From Azolla caroliniana (lineage: Eukaryota; Polypodiophyta): 64,000 nucleotides of DNA. Where the stretch lies: assembly GCA_043228905.1 (NCBI GenBank), contig JBHGNT010000112.1:18118-82117 (forward strand), read 5' to 3'. Positions 1 to 11,484 of this stretch are shown here, piece by piece. Position numbers and translations under genes: made by a program. Below the pieces are notes generated by a model. That model did not search any database and was not told the DNA's origin. It saw only the letters and a program-made list of their open reading frames with translations. Each line of letters starts with the position of its first letter. The stretch's first letter is position 1.

Positions 1-3000
1 AAGTCGAGCTTGCTAGATGAGGAGGCGCGTCGGAAAGATAAAGATACGAGCTCCGACTCCAAAGCGCTCCTTACCGAATCGGAACGCGGAAGACATAGAA
101 ACCGTAGTCCCCAGAACCGGGAGAAGTCGGGGACACGGTCAAAGTCAAGGGGGAGGCCCACTTGCTTCTATTGCGGCAAGCCGAGACACTTCCAAAAGAA
201 CTGTCGGCATTTCCGAAAAGATAAGGAGACCGACGATACCGATTCGAAGCGAACCCCGGACCGGAACGGTAAAGACCGGAGGGGGCCAGACCGGAAGGGA
301 ATGACGGCAATCGCGGCAAGTGAAGAAGAGTTGATGCTCATCACCGAGGAGAGTGAGATAAACCTTGCCGGCGACGAGATGACCTAGGTGGTAGACTCCG
401 GAGCATCGTTCCACCTTACCCCGGACCGGAAATGCTTCTCATCCTACTCAACCGGTGACCACGGCTGTGTCCGGATGGGGAATGAAGGTACATGCCGAAT
501 TGTTGGCATAGGAGACGTGTGGTTGTCAACACCAACCAGATGCAAGTTGCTGCTGAGGGATGTCTGACACGTTCCGGAGGTTCGTCTGAACCTGATATCA
601 GCCGGTCAGCTAGATGATGAAGGCTACACGGGTAGCATCCGGAACGGTGTCATGAAGTTCAGCAAAGCGAGCCTGATTGTGGCTCGGGCCCAGAAGGTCA
701 ACACACTGTACCTGATGAATGCCCGGTTATGTCCGGAGGAAGTGAACGTGGCATTCGACATTGTCGGTGAGCTGTGGCACAAAAGGCTGTGTCACATGAG
801 CAAGAAGGGGATGAAGAGGCTTGCAGACGACAACCTCATTCCAGTGAAGAACGTGCACTTGGAGAAGTGCACTGATTGTCTGGCCGGTAAACAAAACCAG
901 ACCTCCTTCCGACCAAGGCCACCGATGAGACGTAATGCACCACTGGAGTTGGTGCATACGGATGTGTGTCAAGTAGACACGAAGTCACATGCCGGAGCGC
1001 AGTACTTTGTGACGTTTATAGATGACCACAACCGGAAGCTGTGGGCCACACTGTTGAAGACGAAGGATCAGGTGCTATTCGTCTTCAAAGAGCTCCACGC
1101 GAGAGTGGAAAGAGAAACCGGCCGGAAGCTGAAGGCGGTTCGAGCAGACAACGAAGGAGAATACCGGGGGCAGTTCGAGGAGTACTACCGCTCGAAGGGA
1201 ATCTGGCTCGAATCTACCGTGCCGAAGACGCCGGAACTAAACGGACTTGCCGAGAGGATGAACCGGACCATAATGGAGAGGGTCCGGAGTATGCTAGCGC
1301 ATGCAAAACTACCCAAGAAGTTTTGGGCTGAGGCATTGTCAACGGCGACATACGTGATAAACAGATCACCCTCAATACCCTTGGACGGAGACACGCCACA
1401 GAGAGTATGGACCGGTAAGGAAGTGTCCTACCGGCATCTAAAGGTGTTCGGGTGTCTCGCGTACGTGCATGTAGCAAAGGACCGGAGAGGAAAGCTAGAT
1501 CCAAAGACCCGGCCATGCATATTCCTCGGTTACGGTGACGATGAGTTTGGCTACCGAGTGTGGGACCCGGTCGACAAGAAGGTATTCCGTAGTCGAGATA
1601 TTATCTTCATGGAGGACAAGACGCTCGCCAACTGGGAGTCGGAGAAGAAGATAATGAACTCCGAGTCAACCGGTAAGGATAGACTCTACGATGACCAGAC
1701 CCAACCAGCAAGAGACCGGTTAGCACTCGAGGAACCAGCCGGTTACGGTGAGGATACCGAACCGGCAGAAGAAGAATAGAGGAAGCTGAGACCGGAACCG
1801 GCCTAGACCCCGAATCAGATTCGGATGAAGAGAAAATGGAGGAGCCGGCTACCGAAGCCCAAAGACGGAGATATCCTCTCAGAGAGAGAAGGGCCCCCCG
1901 GAGATTTCCGGATTCAGAGCATGTGCTGCTGACCGATGAGGGGGAGCCGAAAAGCTTCGAAGAAGCGAAGGATGACACCCACAATGGAAAATGGTTAAGT
2001 GCCATGTAGGACGAGATGGATTCCCTGCATGAGAACCATACGTACGAATTGGTGGAGTTGCCGAAAGGAAAGCGGGCACTCCGTAACAAGTGGGTGTACA
2101 AGTTGAAACCGGGAGATGCCGGCAACCCGCTGAGATACAAAGCCAGGATCGTGGTGAAGGGGTTCCAGTAGAGGAAGGGCGTGGACTTCGACGAGATATT
2201 GTCCCCGGTAGTAAAGATGACCTCCATCCGGACGGTGTTGAGTATAGCGGCAAGCATGGACCTTGAGGTAGAGCAGCTGGACATGAAGACGACATTCCTT
2301 CACGGCGACCTCGAAGAGGAGATCTACATGCAGAAACCGGAAGGATTTGTGGAGAAAGGGAAGGAGCACCTGGTATGCCGGCTGAAGAAGAGCCTGTACG
2401 GACAAAAGCAGGCTCCCCGACAATGGTACCGGAAGTTCGATTCCTTCATGACTGATCAAGGGTACCACAAGACGCAGGCCGATCACTACGTGTTTGTGAA
2501 GAAGTTCGAAGGAGGCGACTTCTTGATACTCCTCCTGTACGTGGATGACATGTTGATCGTCGGACGTGACCAAGTCAAAATATGGATGCTGAAGAAGGCT
2601 CTCAACCGGACCTTCTCAATGAAAGACTTGGGTCCGGCAAGACAAATGTTGGGGATGCACATCATTCGGGACCGGTCAAAGAAGCAATTATGGCTGTCAC
2701 AGGAGAAGTACGTGACAAAGGTGCTTCACTGGTTCAACATGTCAGAAGCGAAACCGGTCGGATCGACACTTCCGGAAAACTGTAGGCTATCCGATAAGCA
2801 AAGCCCGAAGACGAAAGCAGAGAAGGCGGATATGATGAAGATTCCATATGCCTCTACCGTCGGGAGCTTGATGTACGCAATGGTGTGTAGCCGACCAGAT
2901 ATAGGATACGCAGTCGGAGTGGTGAGCCGGTTTATGAGCAATCTCGGCAAGGAGCAGTGGAACGCTGTCAAATGGATACTCCGGTATTTGAAGGGCACTT

Positions 3001-3496
3001 CAAATATGTGTCTCCAATTCGGCTCCGGAAAACCTCAACTAGACGGTTTCACCGATTCAGACATGTCGGCTGATGTGGATACCAGCCGGTCTACATCCGG
3101 GTATGTAATGACATATGCAGGGGGAGCTGTTTCGTGGCAGTCGAGGCTACAAAAGACGGTTGTGTTGTCAACCATAGAGGCGGAGTACATGGCGGTTGTG
3201 GAAGCCGACAAGGAAATATTATAGATGAAGGACTTCATCGGAGAGCTCGGTATCCGGCAAGAGGAATACCAACTCTATTGCGACAGTCAAAGTGCCATCC
3301 ACCTTGCAAAGAATGCGGCCTACCATTCCCGGACGAAGCATATCCAGCGAAGATATCACACGACCAGGAGTTCGCACTAATGAAGATCCACACGACCGAG
3401 AATGGGTCAGATATGCTGACCAAAGTGCTGACACCCGACAAGCTAGACACATGCCGGAAGAGGATCGAAGTAGTAAGACACCCCATGCCGGAGTGA
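1..3496 (+). pseudogene. Ty1/copia element A gag-pol, decayed, 5' end outside window
   Basis: The stretch reads as one broken gag-pol, closely similar to the element at 19971-25438. In order it shows a CCHC zinc knuckle (about 168-210), the protease motif VVDSGASFHLT (about 388-420), the integrase HHCC and DDE core (about 770-1600), reverse transcriptase with YVDDML (about 2540), and RNase H ending in RHPMPE at 3496. Breaks seen directly: TAG at 385-387 where the relative has Trp, TGA near 566 where it has Arg, a frameshift near 1778, TAG at 2007-2009 and 2169-2171 where it has Gln, TAG at 3222-3224 where it has Trp, and a deletion of about 20 bp near 3360. The product would act in retrotransposition (RNA packaging, reverse transcription, integration). 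It is certainly non-coding now. Confidence 0.93.
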
Positions 3497-3506
3497 AGGG
3501 GGAGTT
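3494..3506 (+). promoter_or_regulatory. Polypurine tract of element A
   Basis: The run GAAGGGGGAGTT lies between the pol stop codon and the first TG of the 3' LTR. This is where plus-strand DNA priming starts in LTR retrotransposons. The same run occurs before the 3' LTRs at 24735 and 36097. Confidence 0.8.
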
Positions 3507-3534
3507 TGTTGGGAGACAAGTCCCTCCGGATGGT

Positions 3535-3670
3535 GCAGACCCGGTGAAGACCGGATGAGGAGTACCCGGCTACGGAGAGACGGATGGCGCAGACCCGGTG
3601 AGAACCGGATGAGGAGTACCCGGCTACGGAGAGCCGGATGACGCAGACCCGGGGAGAACCGGATGAAGAG
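3535..3670 (+). repeat. 54-bp tandem repeat in the U3 of LTR A
   Basis: There are two full units (3535-3588, 3589-3642) and one partial unit, each beginning GCAGACCCGG and containing ACCGGATGA. It corresponds in position to the 28-bp CCGG-rich repeats in the LTRs of the intact element. Confidence 0.8.
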
Positions 3671-3830
3671 ACATATTCTTAAATATGTTTCAGAGAGTCC
3701 ATCGAAGCTATATTTGTAAATAGCCGAAAAGTCATATTAGTATAAATATGACTTAGGGCAAACTTTTATGTGGTTATTGTTGTCATTTTCTTGTTGGTGC
3801 AAGAAGAAGAGAGAGCACGTAACAGTGTAC

Positions 3831-3856
3831 AGAGAGAGAGAGAGAGAGAGAGAGAA
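3831..3856 (+). repeat. GA microsatellite in LTR A
   Basis: An uninterrupted (AG)n run lies about 90 bp after the TATA box. Similar runs occupy the same place in the LTRs at 20305, 25124, 31880 and 36320, so it belongs to the LTR family and is probably transcribed leader. Confidence 0.9.
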
Positions 3857-4202
3857 AGAGGTCGATGCCTCTGTTGTTACCGCCGCCTGTGGCGAAGATC
3901 GTGAGCACGAGGTCGTTACCTCCGTGAACTCACTGTTTTGTACATTCCAACATAGTGATAGTTTGCAGCCTGTGGGCTGCCGTGGTTTTTCCCTCAGTTT
4001 GGGTTTTCCACGTAAACATCCTGTGTACCTTTTCTTCTCCTTTGTCGCGTGGTTTCCGTTTCTTGTTTTCTGTGTATGAAAAGAATCTCGGTTGTGGCCG
4101 AGCGTTGGACATAAGGAGCGTTGAGTTCCCGTCAGATACGACACATAGAATTGAGTCATTTAGTCCCTCTTCATAACTTGTCAATGAAATAGCCTGATAA
4201 AT

Positions 4203-4560
4203 TTGGTAGTTAATTGTTTAAAAGAATCAAACTCACCCGCCTCATGCTATGAGTACCAATTCACCAACTGCCCATCGAGCGATAATCCGAATTCTGCTAT
4301 CTTAGATTTGTTGGCATCTGCTTCCGACAATCGTTGGCATACATGGTTTGCCTACCATGTCGTTGGAAAAGCGCATATATGTGCCTCCCCGTCGGCTTCA
4401 TCATTATAATTAGGATATGGATACATCATTGTATCCTCCTCCCAAACTTCGACTAAGTATTCCTAATCGAATTTTTCCTCGTCTAAACTATGGTCAGTAG
4501 TTAAATCGGGAAGTACTATGAACTCCCCCTTTGGCTTCTTGCTGGATTTGTTCAGCAAAC
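4203..4560 (-). pseudogene. Ty3-type gag (capsid) fragment
   Basis: The minus strand reads with few stops and contains AEFGLSLDGQLVNWYS followed by FDSF. This resembles the conserved retrotransposon gag pattern with an aromatic WY/WF pair. The remainder is acidic and Lys-rich. In-frame stops are present and neither a protease nor an LTR is attached. The gag assignment rests on one motif; a host-derived helical fragment is possible. Confidence 0.4.
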
Positions 4561-4844
4561 TCTGAACTGTTGGAATTACCTTATGTGACGTGTTTTTCAT
4601 ATCATTATTTCTGCTTTTTCATACAATAAAGCTCTCTTTGTGAGCTTTCTTACAAATCTTTTCTTTTGGAATTTGATATGAGATGAAGAAGTTATGAGCT
4701 TTTTCCTGTACCTTGCTTTTTCTACGTTCTTTTTCTTTTTCTTTTTTCTTGGTTTTTCTATTTTTGAAAAATGCCTCTAACTTTATATCCCTTCAAGTTC
4801 CTTCCTCTATTAATACTTGATCCTTACTTCTCTCTTTCCCTCAC

Positions 4845-4905
4845 ACATAACCCCCTTGGGAGGGGGGTGAAGCCATTCTAGGCTTCACCCCCCCACCCCA
4901 ACAAC
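4845..4905 (+). repeat. Fragment of dispersed repeat Q (3' tail)
   Basis: The segment CACATAACCCCCTTGGGAGG and the following GGCTTCACCCCC match the 3' ends of the longer repeats at 16529-16877 and 19253-19598. It includes a self-complementary CCCCCTTGGGAGGGGG core. Only this tail is present here. Confidence 0.6.
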
Positions 4906-4989
4906 ACCGCACCCTGCCAAACCCTTCCCCTCCCCGCCCCACCCACCTAGGCGAAACGACAATGAGCTTTATAGTTAGCTCAGGAAGAA

Positions 4990-5262
4990 TGGCAAATCAG
5001 TGCGATAGTCAGAACAATTATGAATGGGATTACTCGCCCCGACAAGATAGTAATAATCAACGACCTTATAGGGGTGGTTGATATCAAGATAATAGAAGGT
5101 CCAATAATCGTAGAAGTAATGAAGACAACCGACCATCAAATCAACGATTCAATGATAACCGAAAGTCGAAAGGATCTCGACAGTTCTAGCACGATTCTAG
5201 AATTAGAGATAACTCTGAATCTCAATATGCTCGCCAACCTCAGTATGAAACCAGACTCCTAA
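4990..5262 (+). pseudogene. Arg/Asn-rich gag-like fragment
   Basis: One frame beginning near 4990 reads Met-Ala-Asn-Gln, then a stretch rich in Asn, Arg and Gln with RPYRGG and repeated NRRSN motifs, interrupted by two TAG/TGA codons. RGG/Asn-rich basic tracts are common in the nucleic-acid-binding tails of retroelement gag proteins. It joins directly to the integrase remnant of element B. The family is not certain. Confidence 0.35.
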
Positions 5263-7026
5263 CATATTCCTGGGGTACTTGGAGGATGAATTTGCCTACA
5301 GGTTTTGGGACATACTCAACAAGAAGGTGGTGAGAAGTCGGGACATGATGTTCTTGGAAGACAAGACAATCGAGGATTGGAAACAGCAGAAGTCGGAACC
5401 GGCTTCTGAATCGACTCCCACTACTATCGACTCAGGATTGATCGACTCAACACAGTCAACTATTAGGAGACATCCAGTCGACACAACCGAATCCGAGTTG
5501 GTCAACTTGGAGCAACTGACAAATATAAATGAATCGAAGTCCTCTGACCTTCAGAAGTCAATTAAGGCATACGAGTCGGAGTCAGTCGACCTTCAACAAC
5601 CGATCGGCATATATGAACATGGGCCGAGTGAAGAGTCGGTAGAGACATCTGAATCGGAGCCAATAATGGGAAGTGGAAGACGTCCGAACCCTCACAATAT
5701 GCCAGTCAATATGTTTTATTGACTAATGAAGATGAGCCGGAATGCTACGAGGAGGCCATGGAAGAAGAGCGCAAGGAGAAATGGTAGAGTGCAATGCAAC
5801 ACGAGATAGATTCCTTACATGAGAACTACACTTACGAGTTGGTGGAACTACCAAAAGGTAAGAGAGCGTTGAGAAACGAATGGATTTTCATGCTGAAAAA
5901 TGGGGAAAATGGCTGCTCACCTAGATACAAGGCCCGAATCATAGTAAAGGGGGGTTTTAGTAGAAGAAAGGGGTCGATTTTGATGAGATCTTTGCACCCA
6001 CCATACAGATGGTACAAGATCCACACCAATGGTACAACAAGTTCAAATCCTTCATGTTGGAACATGCGTTCCATAAAACACAAGCTGATCATTGTGTGTT
6101 TGTCAAAAGTTTTGATGAAGGCGATTTCTTGATTCTCTTGCTATATGTTGACGACATGTTAGTGGTCGGACAAGACACCAAGAAGATTGCGAACTTGAAG
6201 AAAGCATTCGGCAAGTCGACCATAAAAGATCTTGGACCGACAAAGAAAATATTGGGGATGCACATAGTTTGTGACAGAACTAAGAACACATTGTGGTTGT
6301 CACAACAGAAGCATGTGACAAAGATCTTGGAAAGATTCAACATGTCAAAAGCAAAACCAGTCAGGTCTATGTTGCCGATTAATTGCAAGTTCAATGCTAG
6401 GCAATGTCCAAAATGGGAGAAGGACAAGGCCAAGATGAGAAAAGTAGCATATCCCACGGTCGTCGGTAGTTTAATGTATGTTACGGTCTATACGAGACCA
6501 TACATAGATTTGCAGTCGGAACCATGAGACGATATATGAGTAATCCGGGTCGAGAGCACTGGGAGTGGTCAAGTGGATACTCATGTACTTGAAAGGCACC
6601 TCAAGGGTAAACCTATCCTCGAAGGTGTTACGGATTCAGACATGTCGGGGGATGTAGACTCAAGCTAATCCACATTAGGTTATGTGATGACCTATGCAGG
6701 GGGAGGTGTCGTGGCAATCAAGATTACAAAATATTGTGGCTTTGTTGACCACAAAGGCAGCATATATGGTTGTTGTAGAGGCTGGTAAGGAGCTAATATG
6801 GATGAGGAGTTTTCTCAGTGATCTGGGAATGAAGCAAGGAGAATTCATGCTCCGTTGTGATAGTCAGAGTGCCATACATCTAGCCAAGAATGCGTCACTC
6901 TTGGACCAAGCATATTCAGAGAAGGTGGATGGAGGAGAGTTTACTCTTGCGAAGCTCCATACTGATGATATTGAATCCTACATGCTTATGAAACCACTAC
7001 TTATGGACAGACTCAAAGTCTATTGA
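5263..7026 (+). pseudogene. Ty1/copia element B pol remnant with internal deletion
   Basis: It starts inside the integrase C-terminal region (IFLGY, then FAYRFWD), has a Ser/Glu-rich linker, then reverse transcriptase (SLHENYTYELVELPKGK, later YVDDMLVVG near 6147) and RNase H (GYVMTYAGGG, DSQSAIHLAKN). Around 6005-6010 the N-terminal RT block is fused directly to HQWYNKF, removing roughly 65 residues including the conserved AFLHGDLEE region. Further frameshifts and stops lie near 5788, 6525 and 6666. Gag, protease and the integrase core are missing. It is a diverged relative of element A. Confidence 0.85.
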
Positions 7027-7075
7027 CAGAAGACAGGACAAGCCAACTCTACCTGTAAGGAGTGAAGGGAAAGTT

Positions 7076-7640
7076 TGCTAGTAATTTGTCCCTCCTATGG
7101 GAGATGTCGACAATCAAAGTCAAGCAAGAAGTCAACAGTCGAATCGACAAGCTGAATGCAAGATGGTCGATCGAATTGTCTAATGAGCCGACAGGGTGGT
7201 CGACTCGTTTGAAGGAGATCGAGAGTCAACTATGATAGTAGACTACATTGGACAGATGCCGACAAGTCGGGCCGATTAATTATTATTATATATATTATAA
7301 TAATATTAACATATCCCTCCTATAAATATGAATAGCTTGGGCAAACTTATTAGTAATGATGTGTATAGAGCTTCTGTAGTCGAGAGTAGAAGTTAGTGGA
7401 GCAAAGAGTAAGAAGAGACGCGCGCGAGAGAGGCATAGTTTAGTGGAACTAGCCCAAACCCTAAGCGGGTATTCTTTGTTTAGTAGAGATTTGTAATCTA
7501 TTTTTCTATTTGTACCTCTATTCATAGTGAAGATCTGTTGCCCATGATTTTCCCTTGTTTTAGGGTTTCCACGTAAATCCTGTGTATCTTGTTTCTTGTT
7601 TTCTATTTTGTACATTTTCAGTCTATCTTTCTTGTCTATC
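7076..7640 (+). repeat. 3' LTR of copia element B
   Basis: After GAAGGGAAAGTT the LTR starts TGCTAGTAATTTGTCCCTCC. It has CTATAAATATGAATAG near 7320 and the conserved box TTAGGGTTTCCACGTAAA near 7560, in the same order as the LTRs of A, H and the intact element. The right end is not sharp and is placed by analogy. Confidence 0.65.
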
Positions 7641-7649
7641 TACGGTCCA

Positions 7650-8890
7650 AATCTTAAGATTCACATTTCAAAACAGTACTAAGTTGTAACATAAGAATCC
7701 TTAACATGACAATGTCTAGTGATGGACATGATAACACAATACAAAGTTGTTAGTAAGAATACTAAAACATTTAGTGAGTAGACAATTAGTACAGATGCAA
7801 AATGGAGTACAGTACTAAGATGTTAACTTCGAACACTAGAAGTAGGAGAATTACTAATTGTATTTTATACAAACATTTTTATGAGTGTTCATAGAATATT
7901 CTAGTAGTGGTAGAAAACTAATGCAATAGGTAATGAATTATGAAGTATTACTACACTAGACATTGCTTTATAAGTACTAAACATAGGGATTAAAATTCAC
8001 CTTGCAATGAAGTAGAATGACCTTGCCGCCTTAAACTACGAGGCAACACCATCACACCAAACCCAACAGTGATTGAAGTTAACACCTAGGGACAATAAAT
8101 CTGCATGGTGAAGCTTAAAAAAATGTTGAACAAATAGCGTATCATGCATTTTATCATCCGAAATGTAGAATATTGATTTCTTATGTAACTCACCATCTTG
8201 TCTGTAGTAGCAAATATGTACAAGTATTGTACATTGGTCATTGTACCAATGCATTGATTGAAGCTCATTTTGAACTTTAAACGCATAATTCTATGCAAAG
8301 TCAATAACGGATACCATAACATCTGGTGGTAAGTTATTTATACATTCCTTGATCTGTGAATTTTGCCAATAACTTCTAAAGTTATGCGGAATGAACTCCC
8401 CCGAGTTGCTTCTTAAACTCTAAGATAAGGGTATTTCCTTGATACACTTACTAACGAGTCCCTTCACTATATTTTCTGTCACATACTCCTAATATTTCCA
8501 TTTCACAATATGACTGTTTTGCACATTAACCTCATGTCTACAAAATAACAGTTGAGGGATAAATAATGTGCCATTATTGTAAAATGATTGTATATTTCCG
8601 TTTTAACCGAAACGAATAAAGGGAGGGGGGGGGCATGCAAAACTATTGAAAGCTCTTTTGCATGTAGACAACGCAGTCCAAGGAAGCCAATAACTACTCG
8701 TTCACACTTGTGGAAATGGCTCGAAGAATGTTGGTTAAAGATCTCCCTCGTCAAACTTCACAAAAGGAAGGCTTGAGTGTGTTGGTTAAAGATCTCCCTT
8801 GACAATATTGTTTCCACCAACCATAGCACTGCCACTGCCCACCTAGAACGACCAAGCAGTGGCACAAACATAAGTCTCTGGTTGAAAGAA
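7650..8890. other. AT-rich interval with no recognisable gene
   Basis: I see no coherent coding signal, LTR or RNA gene. A G-run lies near 8618-8632, and a 20-bp sequence (TGTTGGTTAAAGATCTCCCT) occurs twice about 50 bp apart at 8732 and 8781. It is probably degraded repeat or spacer DNA. Confidence 0.5.
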
Positions 8891-9219
8891 ATTTCTTGGA
8901 GAACTTCAGACTAGTGAGTGGCAAGACGAAGAAAGTGAGTGGCCTCAAAAAACCGCACCCTCCACTCCTTCAAAATCGGCATCCACCACCAACACCACAA
9001 AGGGTCGATAGATGGAGTTTGTGGAGCCAGACCTGCCCTGAGCCCCAAACCAAAACACCATTGTTTGGAGCGAAAAAACGGCCAAGACCTGGTGAAAGAC
9101 GGAGCCACAAAGCCGGCTAGAGAGGCACCGATCGAGTCGTCGGCAACAATTGTTCCAAACACAACAAAAGGAACCACACTTACCGGGAAGCTGGAATAGG
9201 GGTAAGGATCCTTAATTCA

Positions 9220-10518
9220 GGAAAATGAAGTCCTTGCTTTATCGGGAGATCTCGGTGTTAGCGCATGAATTCGTGGCTATCTTACAGTTCGACACGACAT
9301 TCTAACTAGTCGAATTCCTCACTACACAACAAGTCGCCACTGTCAGGCACATGGTCGAAGAACACGCAGAGTGCCAAATGATCCAGCGTGCCATTGCTAC
9401 ATTAATAAAGCAAGAAGAGAAGAATTTCTTGAGCAAGATCGGCGGGTAACGGCATGCAGACAGAGCCCACACGGCAGTTGAATTGTCAACACTACACATG
9501 GCCTTGGTCAAAGTGCACCAAGGGTTGGCTTAGGTGCGACTCAGAGCAAAGGACATGGCATACAAGAATAAGCAAGTGAGACGAATGGAGAAGGCGCACA
9601 AGCGGCAGATATAGGAGTTGCAAGAAGGTAACTACAACTACAAAATGCCGCAGAATGTTCCTCCATTAATGTCTATCGGGCATGACGCGAGGAGGTTGAG
9701 CCCCAACAAGCAATAATGGCCAAAGCAAAGAAATAAATGGTGTTGGTGGAAGCAGACATCGAGCAGTTCCAGTCCGAACTTTCAACAATCCTTGAATCGC
9801 GAGAAAGGTGTTCGGGCCACAGCCCCAAAAAATGCGAACTCCCTCCAGGACAAGCTCGACACGTTCATGATCACGCACAATCGAACCCTAACAGGCCTCG
9901 ACAAACGAAAGCACCACACACGCGGAGCAGACAATCAATGAACTTTGCGAGGCGAAATCAAAGCAGAAGGAGTGGTACAAAGAGCATATGGCAATTGAGA
10001 ATAAGTTGGCAGAGGAAATCCAATTTTGCGTGCGGATGGAAATGGCTCAGATGGAGGAGATGTACACCAAGGAATTGGACATCCTACGAACGAATATGCG
10101 CCTCATCTAGGACCGGTACACATTACAATCAAGACACGCCGCAAGCAAAATAATGCAACTTGAAGCAACCATCGAGCATATGTGCACGAAGACGGAAATG
10201 TTGGAGGAGAGGATCCGAACACTACTCGAAACGAGGAAAGACAATGCCCTCCAGATGATATCCAACAGGCTACAACGAGGTTGGGACGACTAGTCCGAAC
10301 AAGCTGCCGAACTCCAGATATTTCGGGTGAAAAAGGAAAATTGCAAGAAAAAAGGTTACGGGTTCTATAAGCTTGAAGAAGAGAGTGTCAGCATGCTCAG
10401 GGCACAACACTTCGCAGGAACAGCGCAGCTTCCGGAAAAATTCGGTGAAGATCAAATCGACTTCGCACTCGAAATGGAAGCATACGCGTTGTCGCGAAAA
10501 TACGACAAGGACATGTGA
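9220..10518 (+). pseudogene. Decayed ORF for a long coiled-coil protein, unknown family
   Basis: Pieces in shifting frames share one character: charged and rich in Glu, Lys, Gln, Met and Leu, with heptad-like spacing. Examples are QQVATVRHMVEEHAE near 9335, KEWYKEHMAIENKLAEEI near 9965, KIMQLEATIEHMCTKTEMLE near 10145 and a tail with DQIDFALEMEAYALSRKYD ending at TGA 10516-10518. At least three stops and several frameshifts separate them. I recognise no catalytic domain. It could be a gag-like protein of an unidentified element or a captured host coiled-coil gene. Confidence 0.4.
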
Positions 10519-10559
10519 ACTTGAGGCAAGACCCCGGGGCCTCCGACTAGAGGATATCA

Positions 10560-10690
10560 CATTCGTGCTTTTATATTTTTACCAATTAACGGAAATAAGG
10601 AATTTAATAATTTTCATTAACGAAGGAAAAGAAATTACAATATGTCCCAAGATTGAGATTCAGAAGTGTTAGGTTTACTGAGATTAATAG
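10560..10690. other. Short AT-rich spacer
   Basis: Nothing recognised between the coiled-coil remnant and the tandem array. Confidence 0.4.
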
Positions 10691-10699
10691 AAAAGAAAA

Positions 10700-11205
10700 A
10701 TAAGGGGTTTTGAGAGATATGGCTTCTGTAGGGGAAATTAGGGTTTTTGAGTGTTATGGCTTCCGTAGGGAAAATTAGGATTAGGTTATACGAGAGACAT
10801 GGCTTCCGTAGGGAAAATTAGGATTAGGTTATACAAGAGATATGGCTTCCGTAGGAAAAATTAGGGTTTTTGAGTGTTATGGCTTCCGTAGGGAAAATTA
10901 GGGTTTTTGAGTGTCATGGCTTCGATAAGATAAGGGAGCTAAGAAGGAAAAGAAAATAAAAATGGAGAGAGGGGTTTTGAGAGATATGGCTTCCGTAGGG
11001 GAAATTAGGGTTTTTGAGTGTTATGGCTTCCGTAGGGAAAATTACTATTAGGTTATACGAGAGACATGGCTTCTGTAGGGAAAATTAGGATTAGGTTATA
11101 CAAGAGATATGGCTTCCGTAGGGAAAATTAGGGTTTTTGAGTGTTATGGCTTCAATAAGATAAGGGAGCTAAGAAGGAAAAGAAAATAAAAATGGAGAGA
11201 GGATG
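10700..11205 (+). repeat. Higher-order tandem array containing telo-box motifs
   Basis: The basic unit of about 37-45 bp carries ATGGCTTCCGTAGGGAAAAT followed by either TAGGGTTTTTGAGTG or TAGGATTAGGTTATAC. These are organised in a larger unit of about 267 bp present twice: TGAGAGATATGG at 10711 and 10978, with each copy ending in AAGATAAGGGAGCTAAGAAG. TTAGGGTTT, the plant telo-box, occurs about five times. Confidence 0.85.
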
Positions 11206-11216
11206 AGTCTAGGAAA

Positions 11217-11237
11217 TATATATATATATATATATAT
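11217..11237. repeat. AT dinucleotide microsatellite
   Basis: An uninterrupted (AT)n run directly follows the tandem array. Confidence 0.9.
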
Positions 11238-11284
11238 GGAGTTCTCCGTTGATCATAGCCTTCAATGTTACTTTGCATTCCCAC

Positions 11285-11395
11285 TTTTAGTTGCATGGCC
11301 TCTACTTTTAGTTACATCCATTTTTAGTTGCATGACCTCTACTTTTAGTTGCATCCATTTTTCGTTGCATGGCTTTTTCTTTTAGTTGCATGCGA
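11285..11395 (+). repeat. Short tandem repeat with TTTTAGTTGCAT core
   Basis: TTTTAGTTGCATGGCC and TTTTAGTTGCATCCAT alternate about five times with small variants. I see no coding function. Confidence 0.7.
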
Positions 11396-11484
11396 CCGTC
11401 CACATGGCCTTTACTTTAGTTTTCTTTACTTTACTTTAATTTGCCGCATGATCCAATAATCCGTAAAGTTTAGCCCATGCTATG

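Larger units (their letters stand above)
3507..4111 (+). repeat. 3' LTR of copia element A
   Basis: It begins TGTTGGGAGACAAGTCCCTCC directly after the polypurine tract and ends GTTGGACA, aligned to the end of the LTRs at 20619 and 25438. It has a TATA box (TATAAATATGAC) at 3741, a GA microsatellite, and the conserved GGGTTTTCCACGTAAA box near 4002. The 5' partner lies outside the window, so no target duplication can be checked. Confidence 0.85.

Noticed and set aside
3-387. Independent 125-codon gene at the left edge
   Set aside because: It is the gag tail of element A with its zinc knuckle, opened by a non-ATG start and ended by a TAG in the protease region.
1607-2573. Long minus-strand ORFs of 138-225 codons opposite element A
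   Set aside because: Ser/Leu-rich shadows of the RT coding strand; equivalents occur opposite every related element.
8896-9199. Pro/Lys-rich ORFs of 74-88 codons on both strands
   Set aside because: Overlapping frames of low-complexity sequence without domain, context or start support.
10700-11205. CRISPR-like regular repeat array
   Set aside because: Repeats are adjacent, variable in spacing and telo-box rich, with no unique spacers of constant length, in a plant context.
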